64,000 nucleotides of DNA from Anagrus nilaparvatae (Eukaryota > Arthropoda > Insecta > Hymenoptera > Mymaridae). The notes below the pieces were generated by a model that was not told the origin of the DNA, did not search any database, and saw nothing but the letters and a program-made list of their open reading frames with translations. This document shows positions 10,308-19,644 of this stretch, one piece after another; the first letter of the stretch is position 1; the number at the start of each line of letters is the position of its first letter. The position numbers and the translations under genes were made by a program. The stretch covers positions 746,501 to 810,500 of the forward strand of contig JAKSXM010000007.1 in NCBI GenBank assembly GCA_022575985.1, given 5' to 3'.

Positions 10308-13235
10308 TTAATTAAATATGGTAAATAAAGTATAAATTAAAATAAGTAAGTGAATAAAGTAAATTAATAGTTGTTTATTATCCAGACTAAATAAATATTT
10401 TTTAATGCTATTTTTAAACTGGTTATATGATGGGAGATCACGTATGAATGGAGGAATTTTATTCCAAAATTTAGCATATTTAACTTGAAAAGATTTTAAA
10501 CCCCAATTGTGTATAACGGAGGGTATATCCAGATCTTTACGTGGTCCACGAGTTGGTCTGTCTCTTTTGTATGGTTTAAATAGAGGTAACAGAAAAGGGG
10601 GTTGTTTCATACGTATTATTTTGTACATAGTCAATGATGCAAAATAGTCCATGCGCGTGGTTATTTGCATCCAGTTAAGTCGTCTCCTGTAAGGAGTAAT
10701 ATGCTCCTGCCGTTTTAGACCGAAAATATATCTAATGCTTGAGTTAGAAAGTCTCTGGAGCTGGTCAGTCAGCTGTTTAGAAATATCAGAGTAAACAACA
10801 CTACAATAATCTAAATGCGGCATCACTAGTGATTCAACTAGACGTTTACGGAGATTTTGAGATGTGCAGGGCCTGATGATTCGAAGATCATAGAGTACCC
10901 TATTCACTTTTTTGGTGACCTGTTGAATGTGAGAACGCCAGGAGAGGGTATTATCAAGTATAACACCAAGGCAGGTAACTTGATCCACAAATTGGATACA
11001 GTCACCATTCATATTGAGATTTATTTTTGGTACGTCTAGCATTTTGAATGTTTTTAAGGATTTACAAGATCCGAAAACAATGGCCTTGGTCTTTTTAATA
11101 TTTAAGGATAAGCTATTTGCTTCTGCCCATGACACCACTATTTTTGCTGACTTTGTTAATTGTTCTATGCCCTGCTCTATTAGATGTAATGGTGTTTGGA
11201 CATATATATGAAGATCATCAGCATACAAAAGCCTGAAAGTGCTATGCTCATCCAAGTGATCCTTTAGATCATTCATGTAAATACAAAACAGGAGTGTACC
11301 AAGTACTGAGCCTTGGGGCACTCCTATGTTTATATCACGATATGAGGAAGAGGATACTTTGGAGGCAACACACATTGAGCGACCACTCAAATATGACCAG
11401 AACCAGATTAATGATGACTTTGAAAAGCCAATCACCTGAAGTTTTTTAAGAAGCTTAGATGGTGAAACATTGTCGAATGCCTTAGAAAAATCAAACTGCA
11501 TTAGCAGGGTAGCTAGCTTCTTTTCCTTACCCAGGCGTATATCATCAGTTAATTTAATTAAAGCAGACTGAGTACTGTGGTATTTGCGAAAGCCTGTTTG
11601 ATATATATCCATAACTTTTCTTTTATTCAAGAAGCCTACCACCTGATTATGAGCAAGCTTTTCCAAGACCTTCGACAAGAAGCATAAGAGAGATACAGGG
11701 CGAAAATCAGAAGGAGTCGATGGTATAGGTATTTTTTTTATTGCTAGAACTCTAGACTTTTTCCATTCTGCTGGGAAAATACCCTTCGAAAGTGAGGCAT
11801 TAAATAGTTTGGTTAGGTGCAAGGCTATTGTTGAAAGCGCCTTGGCTATGACACTTTGAGGAATTTCATCATCCCCTTTCGCCTGCGAACAAAAATGAGA
11901 AACTGCAAGGATGACGTCATTTGTAGACACCTCTTTGAAAACGAAGCCCTCTTGTGAAGAACTGTTAATGATGTTTAACGGCAAGGAAGAATCTTCAGTA
12001 GCAGAGATGGAAATATTTGAAAGATACGAATTTAGTTCTTCAGGGGAAAATCCATGAAGGGCATCATTGATTGTAGGGATGAGTCCAAGACTCTTCATTT
12101 CCTTCCAGAAATTCTTATTGGCATCAAGAGTGCCACAAATGCGGTTATGCATATATGAGCAACGAGCATTCTCTGACTGTTCCTCATATTCATTTGCAAG
12201 CAATAGAAACTCATTTAGAAATTTTTTAGAGCCTGTTCTATGGTATCTTCTACTAGTGGCATCACGCTTTGATTTTAATAAACGAAGTTCTGAGTTGAGC
12301 CAAGGTAATCTGATTTTCTCAGGTCTTAAAGTTTTGTCAGGGGCTAGTGTGTCAATAGCACTTTGTATATTATTTGTCAATGTTGAAAGACCCTGCTCAA
12401 TGTCAAAGTCATTTGTCTCAGGAGAGAAGGCTCTCCAATAAAGTTTAGCTAGGTAACTATTTAAATTATGAGCTGTTATTTTATTAATAGCCTTGTATTT
12501 AACTGGTACATTTAGAGGTTCAGGATGAAATGTTTCTATGGTGACTGAGATGATATCATGTCTACTTGGAAAGTTAGGAAGATGACGATCAGAACTTAGT
12601 ACGGTATCACATTTGTCAACAAAAATACAATCTATCCAAGTGTCTTTGTCTTCTGTATGATGTGACGGACCTGTGTTTATCAGTTTAACTGATAAGTTAC
12701 TCATAAGAGTGTCTAAAAACCGCGTATCTGGATTGTTAGTGTTAAGTACATCAGCATTCCAGTCACCAATTATAACCTTATGGCTATAATCAGAAATATG
12801 CAGGCTTAGTGAGTCAATAAATTCACGATCTGACCTGATATTGACATCAGGGGGACGATATACAATACCTAATAATGTTGGAATAGAGTTACCCTGCCAA
12901 ATAGAGCAAAGTAGAAATTCAGGTCTGAAAGGTTTGTCAGCTTGTTCAGTTTGTGAAGAACACAATATCTTGGCTTTAAAATTCTCTTTGATATATAAGA
13001 GAACTCCACCACCATGAGTATTGCGATCTTGTCTCAATACGCTATAGCCTGGTATGTTTATGACATTGTCACAGACATCTGATCCAAGTCTAGTTTCAGC
13101 AATACCGAATACATGATATGAATCATTTTTGGTCAAAAAATCACGAATCTGCCATATATGCTTCTTTAATGAAGATGCGTTTAAAAATCCAACGTTCAAA
13201 GATCGACTGTTGGACGGAGTATCTTTGTTTCCTAG
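10308..13235 (-). CDS. LINE ORF2: AP endonuclease - reverse transcriptase (apparently intact)
   Basis: About 975 codons are open from just after the ORF1 stop; numbering from the first TTG at 13199 gives 963 residues. Residues 1-225 form an exonuclease-endonuclease-phosphatase domain (GIAETRLG, GGGVLLYIKE, GDWNADV, DTWIDCIF, SRHDIISV). Residues about 460-720 form the reverse transcriptase: FDFSKAFDNV (catalytic Asp), GVPQGSVLGTLLF, and LLYADD at about 657-662 with the two catalytic Asp. The C-terminal domain ends at 10308. No stop or frameshift is visible, so this copy could be young. No AUG lies near the start of the endonuclease; the frame is the same as ORF1, separated by one TGA. The protein nicks target DNA and copies the element RNA by target-primed reverse transcription. 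Confidence 0.9.
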   Translation of the reverse strand, partial: LGNKDTPSNSRSLNVGFLNASSLKKHIWQIRDFLTKNDSYHVFGIAETRLGSDVCDNVINIPGYSVLRQDRNTHGGGVLLYIKENFKAKILCSSQTEQADKPFRPEFLLCSIWQGNSIPTLLGIVYRPPDVNIRSDREFIDSLSLHISDYSHKVIIGDWNADVLNTNNPDTRFLDTLMSNLSVKLINTGPSHHTEDKDTWIDCIFVDKCDTVLSSDRHLPNFPSRHDIISVTIETFHPEPLNVPVKYKAINKITAHNLNSYLAKLYWRAFSPETNDFDIEQGLSTLTNNIQSAIDTLAPDKTLRPEKIRLPWLNSELRLLKSKRDATSRRYHRTGSKKFLNEFLLLANEYEEQSENARCSYMHNRICGTLDANKNFWKEMKSLGLIPTINDALHGFSPEELNSYLSNISISATEDSSLPLNIINSSSQEGFVFKEVSTNDVILAVSHFCSQAKGDDEIPQSVIAKALSTIALHLTKLFNASLSKGIFPAEWKKSRVLAIKKIPIPSTPSDFRPVSLLCFLSKVLEKLAHNQVVGFLNKRKVMDIYQTGFRKYHSTQSALIKLTDDIRLGKEKKLATLLMQFDFSKAFDNVSPSKLLKKLQVIGFSKSSLIWFWSYLSGRSMCVASKVSSSSYRDINIGVPQGSVLGTLLFCIYMNDLKDHLDEHSTFRLLYADDLHIYVQTPLHLIEQGIEQLTKSAKIVVSWAEANSLSLNIKKTKAIVFGSCKSLKTFKMLDVPKINLNMNGDCIQFVDQVTCLGVILDNTLSWRSHIQQVTKKVNRVLYDLRIIRPCTSQNLRKRLVESLVMPHLDYCSVVYSDISKQLTDQLQRLSNSSIRYIFGLKRQEHITPYRRRLNWMQITTRMDYFASLTMYKIIRMKQPPFLLPLFKPYKRDRPTRGPRKDLDIPSVIHNWGLKSFQVKYAKFWNKIPPFIRDLPSYNQFKNSIKKYLFSLDNKQLLIYFIHLLILIYTLFTIFN

Positions 13236-13241
13236 TCATGT
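13229..13241 (-). other. candidate stop-codon readthrough site between LINE ORF1 and ORF2
   Basis: On the minus strand the ORF1 frame reads ...AGC TTA ACA TGA CTA GGA AAC..., with TGA at 13238-13236. The frame continues uninterrupted into the endonuclease 13 codons later. UGA followed by CUAG is a well-known permissive readthrough context. The overlapping ATGA offers a reinitiation AUG, but that frame does not encode the endonuclease. Confidence 0.5.
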
Positions 13242-14202
13242 TAAGCTATGCGGTATAGATGTGTTCTCCCTACTAATGTGTTGTTTACGAAGAGGACTAG
13301 GAGTATTCCTACTATTAGGGGAAATAATTTTGAAGATAGCATTAAGGTCAGAAACTGATTTTACTGTATATGCTCGCGTTCTGTTTCTCCACCTGACCAG
13401 AAAGTCTCCACAGCTATGCCAGACAAATTTGAAGCCTAGTCTCTGTGCAGTTTCCTTAATTAGAATATATTGATTACGAGTGGCAGAAGTTAATACTTCA
13501 TTGATAAAAATTTTTCTGTCTGGCAAGGCAGTAGCAACTTCCGAGTTTAAGGTAGATAAGTCAATGTCTTTTGTTGTGAGATAGTTAAGAGATTTTTTTT
13601 TTGCATTACTAATTGTACCAATTCAGGATTTTTCAAGGTTATGATAAAAGAGGGTAATGCAATTGCTATTTCTTGATTTTGTGAAATAGATGATTTAGGA
13701 CGAGCAAATCTTACCCTAGTTATGTCTGATCGATTGAAACAAGGGAGTACCATTTTTAAAATTGAAAATGCTATACATTTTGAGTTACTGTCATCGTTTA
13801 TTTTCATAAAACCCGGAATGAAAAGCTCCCTTTTTTCAATCGGAAGTTCATTTAGTTTATCATGGACAGGAAGCAGGACATGAGGTGTGATTTTCTGATT
13901 AACAGAAGATTTCATGTGCATATTACAGTGTGTATTACTATAATCGTTATCAGTACTAGAATGACTATTTTTATTATCACAGTTGAGTTTATTATTACTA
14001 ATATCACGGTTGTTTATTACGTCTAGATTGTTGTTGAAATTAAAATTATTTAATGTTAAATTCGAATCTAAATTAGATAAGTTATTATTATTATTATTAC
14101 TATTTTCTAAGTTATTTTTTAGCAAGTTAAGACTAATAGTTTCATTATTATTATTATTTTGAATATTATTACTACTATTATTAATATCATTATGAATACT
14201 AC
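13236..14202 (-). pseudogene. LINE ORF1, C-terminal part (FP-like domain), frameshifted
   Basis: The 3' half of ORF1 of the minus-strand LINE. It reads from the R1 insertion junction (14202) through an Asn-rich low-complexity stretch and a conserved block (PVHDKLNELPIEKRELFIPGF, here cut at 20 residues). It then shifts frame in a run of ten T (13593-13602 on the plus strand) and continues as LPDRKIFINEVLTSATRN...LGFKFVWHSCGDFLVRWRN. That last block resembles the baculovirus FP-protein-like domain often found in insect LINE ORF1 proteins (nucleic-acid binding); this is recognised from memory. It stops at a TGA (13236-13238). The frameshift plus the R1 insertion make it non-functional as it stands. 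Confidence 0.75.
14189..14202 (+). repeat. target-site duplication of the R1-clade insertion, left copy
   Basis: ATTATGAATACTAC, identical to 17154-17167. Both copies encode the same SSIHN stretch of the interrupted ORF1, which shows directly where the insertion happened. Confidence 0.95.
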
Positions 14203-16686
14203 GTAATTGACGTCTCCTTCGCATCCGAAGGCCTGAGTACGAGAGTCAATAACTGGCACGTCATGGAAGTCTTTACTGCGAGCGACCACCAGTACATCTC
14301 GTTCGAAATTCAGCATGAGAGACTGCCCCCTGGAGAGGCATATAGGCCAAAACCAAGAGGCTGGAACCTCAATAAGCTGAACAAAGAAAAATTTATACGA
14401 GTTTTAATGATGGGACAAAGGGCAATTCTAATGAAACCCCGCAGAGTAGGAAGTAAGGAAGACGCGGAGAATGTAGTATCCGAAGTAATGACGCTGCTCA
14501 AAAAAGCATGTGACGCTTCCATGCCTCGAAAAAGGTTTAATGGAAGGAACCCACCTGTATATTGGTGGAGCACAGAAATTGCAGAGTTACGTAGGCAAAG
14601 CCACATGACGCGAAGAAGAGCAACTAGGGCCAAGTCTCGCGAAGAAGCAAGGGAACTGATGAGAGTTCATAAGGAAGTGAAGCGATCTTTGAGGCGGGCA
14701 ATCAATGCCAGTAAGATCCGCTGCGAAAGGAATCTGTGCCTTGAAGTGGACAACGATCCCTGGGGATTGGGCTTCAAGATAGTCACGAAAAAGCTAAGGG
14801 GATTTGCTGCTAGCTCACTAATGGACGAAGAGGAAGCAAGGACAGTAGTTGATGCTCTGTTTCCGATGCACCCGACGAGAATAGACCAAGAGGAGGACAT
14901 TAGGGTAACCGAAATCCCGGACTTCACGCAAGAAGAGCTGTTCGCTGCCGTAGACTCTCTCAGAAATAAGAAAGCCCCCGGCCCAGACGGCATACCAGCC
15001 GAAATTATAAGAATCGCTGCGCACGAGTGTCTGTCATTGATGTTAATGATGTACAACTCGTGCCTACGAGCTGGAGTTTTCAGTAGGCGATGGAAAAAGG
15101 CACTGTTGGTCCTTATCAGCAAAGGAAAGGGAGATCCGACACTCCCGTCCTACTGGCGACCACTAGGACTGCTGGATACAGCTGGAAAGGGCTTCGAAAA
15201 AATGCTACAACCGCGTATCTTAAACGCAGTAGAAGCAGCAGGGGATTTATCTCCTCGGCAATACGGATTTAGACGGGGGAGGTCCACGATCGGGGCTGTG
15301 AAGGAGGTCGTTGACGCGATAACTAGGGCCCAAACGGGTAATCATTACTCACGTAAAATTACTCTTTTGGTCACCCTGGACGTCAAAAACGCATTCAATT
15401 CTGCAAAGTGGACAAAGTTCCTTCAAGGACTAAATGACTTTGCAGTACCAAATTATTTGATGCGGGTAATGAAGAGTTACCTAAGTGACAGAGTACTATT
15501 GTACGAGACTCTTCAAGGGAAGAGAAGTAGGAAAGTGACAGCTGGTGCAGCTCAGGGCTCCATATTGGGACCTGACCTATGGAACATCTCTTATGATGGT
15601 ATCCTGAAGATGGAGCTAGCGGATGGCTGCTTTATGATAGGCTATGCGGATGATATTGCCCTCGTGATCATAGCAAGGAACGTGCAACAAGCACAGGATA
15701 GCTTGAGCGTCTGCATGTTAAAGACAAACGCATGGATGGAAGAGCACGGATTAAGTCTGGCAGTCGCTAAGACCGAGATCGTGATGTTCACGGGGAAGCA
15801 AATCAATACCGTTATTCCAATACGGGTTGACGAGGATACCATTATAGAGACGAAAAGATTCGCCAAATATCTTGGAATAGTTTTGGATACGAAGCGGACC
15901 TATTTCGAACATATTTCTCAAAGGGTCAAGAAGGCAGGTACCACGACGTTAGCCCTGAGCAGGCTGATGTCGAACATGAGTGGACCAAAGTCCAGCAGGA
16001 GAAAGCTGCTAATGTCCGTAACTCACTCCATCCTATTGTACGGAGCGGAGATTTGGAGCGAGGCACTGGATAAGGATATATATTCGAAAGGTATGATAAG
16101 AGTGCAGAGGCAGGGTGCTCTGAGGGTTTCTTGCGCATACAGGACTGTCTCGGAAGCGGCAGTTCTTGTCATCGCAGGAATTATTCCTATTAAGCTACTT
16201 GCCAAAGAGCGTAAACTTATTTATGATAGAAAAAATGAAGGCGACGTCGACCGTATCAGAGCGGAAGTTAGGAGGAATGTGATGCTGGAGTGGCAGACGC
16301 TCTGGAGGGATGGCACAGACAGCGCATGGACCAGGCGCCTCATAAAAGAGGTCGCGCCCTGGACTCAGAGAGGGCACGGAGAGGTAAACTACTTCTTGAC
16401 ACAGTTCCTCAGTGGCCATGGGCTTTTCCAATCTTATCTCTTTAGGATGGGAAAGGTCGTGAGCCCTGAATGTGTATTTTGTCCCGACAAACGAGATGAC
16501 GCGCGTCACACGTTTTTCGAGTGTGACCGCTGGATAACTAAAAGGAGAGCGCTGGAAGCAGAGGTTGAAGAAGTCACACCCGATAACATAGTCGGAAAAA
16601 TGCTCCAGAACGAGGAATCATGGAGCGTCGTGGCAAGGTACGTGGAGGAGATTTTGCGTACAAAAAAGTTATTGACGACACCCTAA
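14203..16686 (+). pseudogene. R1-clade ORF2 fragment: end of endonuclease, reverse transcriptase, C-terminal zinc knuckle
   Basis: The frame is open from the insertion junction, giving 828 codons including the stop (807 residues from the first ATG at 14263). The first residues are the endonuclease C-terminus (VIDVSFAS..., then EVFTASDHQYISFEI with the conserved SDH). The reverse transcriptase follows: KAPGPDGIPAEII, YGFRRGRSTIGAV, LDVKNAFNSAKW, AAQGSILGPDLWN and GYADDIALV (catalytic DD). The end has a Cys/His motif, CVFCPDKRDDARHTFFECDRW, typical of R1/TRAS-type elements (shown here as C-x2-C...H-x4-C). The endonuclease N-terminus and ORF1 are missing, so the copy cannot move by itself. No internal stop is seen, which suggests a recent insertion. 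Confidence 0.93.
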
Positions 16687-17153
16687 CTAGGAGCCGCGTG
16701 TCGGAGCAGTCAAAATAGACGGTTCTTGCACGTGGCACCAATGGGGGGATAATGAAGGACGTACAAGGATATTTATTTATTTATTTATTTATATACTTAT
16801 TTATTTATTTATTTATTTATATATTTATTTATTAATAAAGTTACTTATTTATCTAGTTGACGACACGGTGATTTAACAAGAAGGAGAAAGAAAGTATTAA
16901 TGGATGGAAGGATCTTCAACCAAAGAAGATACATGGCCTTAAGTCAACCCGATGTAATGTGATAAACGGTTCCGGGCTGACTTGTATAAGGTATGATGAG
17001 GGGTGAGTTTAGTCGGTAAACATGGGGCAATGCATTCTTTGTAGAGTGCCTTGCCATCATGGAGTCCGACACTGTTCAGAACACCGGGTTCTGTTCGTGC
17101 GTAACGCATTCTCACCTCTCTGCCACTGTGCAAAAAAAAAAAAAAAAAAAAAA
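14203..17153 (+). mobile_element. R1-clade non-LTR retrotransposon, 5'-truncated
   Basis: A 2.95-kb plus-strand insertion within ORF1 of the minus-strand LINE, bounded by 14-bp target duplications. It begins abruptly inside endonuclease coding sequence (5' truncation, usual for target-primed reverse transcription). It carries the reverse transcriptase frame to 16686 and a 3' UTR with a (TTTA)n tract (about 16766-16840). It ends in a 22-base poly(A) (17132-17153) directly before the right target duplication. It is visibly more GC-rich than its surroundings. Confidence 0.93.
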
Positions 17154-17167
17154 ATTATGAATACTAC
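17154..17167 (+). repeat. target-site duplication of the R1-clade insertion, right copy
   Basis: ATTATGAATACTAC, matching 14189-14202, directly after the poly(A) tail. A length of 14 is also the classical target duplication length of R1 elements in 28S rDNA, but this target is not rDNA. Confidence 0.95.
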
Positions 17168-17560
17168 TGTTACTATTTTCATTATTATTATTATTATTAT
17201 TATTAAAATTAAAATGATTAAAATTACTTTGAAAGCTATGAGTGTTGTCTGGCATTTTCTTGATGTTTGTGGTAGATAATTCAGCTGTCAATGTAGAAAA
17301 ACTTAATGAATTCTGCATGTAATGTACAATGTCGTTCAAACGCTGGTTTTCTTGTTTGAGAAAGTTCATCATAGTATTATTATTTGTGCATTTTATTTGA
17401 ATTTCATGTAGCGATTTAGTAATATTGTCAATCTGTTGTTGAAAATTCGCGTGAGATAAAGGAGAGCATATATTTACACTGTCTTTACATGTAGTTAATT
17501 GATTAATATTACTGTTATTATTATTCTTATAATTGACCGAACAGTTTTTGAGAAAATAAA
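17168..17560 (-). pseudogene. LINE ORF1, N-terminal part (coiled-coil, Asn-rich)
   Basis: The minus-strand upstream half of the ORF1 split by the R1-clade element. It shows heptad-like repeats (FQQQIDNITKSLHEIQIKC, NFLKQENQRLNDIVHYMQN), a likely coiled coil used for ORF1 multimerisation, then Asn-rich low complexity that continues across the insertion. Its true start is unclear; the element seems 5'-truncated here and no PHD or zinc finger is present. Confidence 0.6.
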
Positions 17561-17758
17561 TAAATAAAAAATAAATTAACACAGGCTCTTATGGGGTATT
17601 TTAAAAAATGAAAAAAAAGCATTTAAAATACAAAACTTAGATATTTTTGGTTCCTCAATGAGGAACCATTGTGATAGGTCAAATTTCGATTTTTTGGCAT
17701 ATAAGCACGTTTTGAGACCCCAGGAAGCTAAAAAACCGGTTTTAAAAAAAAGTATGTA

Positions 17759-17761
<3 letters not shown>

Positions 17762-17790
<29 letters not shown>
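17762..17790 (+). repeat. (GT)n microsatellite
   Basis: About 14 GT units, at the left edge of the satellite array. Confidence 0.9.
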
Positions 17791-17793
<3 letters not shown>

Positions 17794-18720
17794 CCGGTGA
17801 AATTTCACAACCATTATGGAATTAAGACCTAATTTTTTTTTCAAAAATTTTTTCATCAAAAAATCTCAAACTACTTTTTTTTTTTTAATTTGGATGTAAT
17901 ACCTCATTTATTTCTACGAAAGTACTTATATTTGAAAGTATGGTTTTTACTCTATATCTCGAATCTGATACTTAATTTTTTGAAAATTTTTTTCACAAAA
18001 TTTTTTTCACGAAAAAATACAAAAAACAACAATTTTTTTTTTCTTTTTGGATGCAGTACCTAATTTATTTCTATGAGAGTACTAGTTTTAGAAAGTTCGT
18101 TTATAGTAATTTTTTGGATCTGATACCGAATTTTTCCAAAATTTATTTCTCAAAATTAAAAAAACAAAAAAATTAAAAAACCTGAAATATTTTTTTTTTT
18201 TGGTGTAATACCTCATTTAATTACATGAAAGTACTAATATCTGAAAATATTGCAACCGGTGATGTTTCACAACCGTTATGAAATTAAGACCTAATTTTTT
18301 TTTCAAAAATTTTTTAACCAAAAAAGCTCTAGGTACTTTTTTTTTTTTTTAATTTGGATGTAATACCTCATTTATTTCCACGAAAGTACTTATATTTGAA
18401 AGAATGGTTTTTACTTGATATCTTGAATCTGATACTTAATTTTTTTAAAATTTTTTTCACAAAATTTTCGTCACAAAAAAATAAAAAAAATACCAAATTA
18501 TTTTCTCTCTTTGGACGTAGTACCTAATTTATTTCTATGAGAGTACTAGATTTAGAAAGTTCGTTTATAGTAACTTTTTGAATTTGATATCGAATTTTAT
18601 CATAATTTTTTTCTCAAAATTAAAAAAACAAAAAAATTAAAATTTTTAGTGTAATACCTCATATAATTCCATGACAGTACTAATAATATCTGAAAATATT
18701 GTAACCAGGGATATTTCACA
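17791..18720. repeat. satellite array, about 150-base monomers in a 3-monomer higher-order unit
   Basis: The block GTA(A/G)TACCT(C/A)ATTTAnTT...AGTACT recurs at about 17896, 18053, 18204, 18360, 18517 and 18651 (spacings 157, 151, 156, 157, 134). Monomers 1 and 4, 2 and 5, and 3 and 6 resemble each other most, giving a higher-order period of about 455 bases. That period is also visible in the recurring aaccggtgaaatttcacaac at about 17790, 18252 and 18701. No coding capacity. A perfect short palindrome (ggttcctcaatgaggaacc) lies at about 17650, and a single gaggaacc at about 18815, so the array may be the inside of a larger element. Confidence 0.8.
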
Positions 18721-19215
18721 ACTATTATGAAATTAAGAGAGAAATGTATGTATGATTGCATGGTTGTAATCGGTGATATCAGTGGCATATTAATGTATTA
18801 AGCTCATTGTTTGAGGAACCTTAGTGCCAGCTAGTTGGCAGGGTATTTTTTTTATGAGCTGATAAATAAAGTCGATTAAAATTTACAATCGATCATGATT
18901 TTTTATGGTTTTACTTAAAAAAATGTATAAAAAATTAATGTTTATTCTGCTGTTGAGGTAAAGTCATTTATTATATTTTTTTATTTATTTACTTTCTTTA
19001 TAAATAATTGAATAATATTATTTAAATAATAAATAATTTATTTAATGCCAAAATAAAGTTAATAAAATTTATTTTTAGCTTTGAATAGTAATAACTAAGT
19101 ATTATTGAAAAAACGTTTATTTATTTAATGTTGCAATCCGTATTTTTTTACATGCGTAAGACAATGATGCTGAAATACTGATGGTAAAAATCCTGCCGTT
19201 CGTAAGACCTTAAAT

Positions 19216-19560
19216 GTTGAATAAATTAAAAAGGATTCTCCTCAAACTGGATTTAGTATGTTAAAATATGACACCGTGTTAATTTTTATGGTTCTGGATT
19301 AAAAACTTTTGAAAAAGCAGCTGTTATTTGAATAAAAAATTTTTTTTAATTTTTAAGGAAAATCTGAGTAAATTCTCTATTTTAATTTTTTTACACTCTG
19401 AACAGAGCTCAACAACTATTTCCAAACATAGGAAATAGCTGAAATTTCCTACTAAGAGTCATTTTGGTTTTTCCTTTTTTTAATGCCAATTTTTCAAACA
19501 CTAGGAAATTCTTTTTCTTCTTTTTTTAACTTAAAATTTCTGTTTTCCTAAAAGCAATTT
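19216..19560. repeat. left arm of an old inverted repeat flanking the second LINE
   Basis: Reverse-complement similarity to about 26080-26398, for example actggatttagtatgttaaa here against the inverted counterpart near 26350, and ggaaatagctgaaatttcct here against aggaagtttcagctatttcc there. Similarity is roughly four fifths by eye, so these arms are older than the near-identical palindromes elsewhere in the window. Confidence 0.75.
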
Positions 19561-19644
19561 TTAATTCTTTTTTAAAATTTCTATTCCTGTTAACCTTTTT
19601 AGTTTTGAAAAGCTTAGAAAACAAATAATTATAATTAACCTAAA

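Larger units (their letters stand above)
9882..17560 (-). mobile_element. CR1/L2-like non-LTR retrotransposon, interrupted by an R1-clade element
   Basis: The minus-strand element ends 3' in an (AAT)n microsatellite at about 9882-9905, a tail type usual for CR1/L2-group LINEs rather than a plain poly(A). ORF2 (10308-13235) has endonuclease and reverse transcriptase domains. ORF1 lies upstream (13236-14202, continuing at 17168-17560) and is split by an R1-clade LINE at 14203-17153. The 5' end appears truncated near 17560. About 400 bases of AT-rich 3' UTR (9906-10307) contain repeated ...agtcaataa... motifs. Confidence 0.85.

Noticed and set aside
10857..16509. Many 60-150 residue ORFs opposite to or out of frame with the LINE reverse transcriptases (e.g. 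12067-12441 plus, 14667-15122 minus, 16195-16509 minus)
   Set aside because: They are antisense or frame shadows of strongly supported retrotransposon coding sequence.
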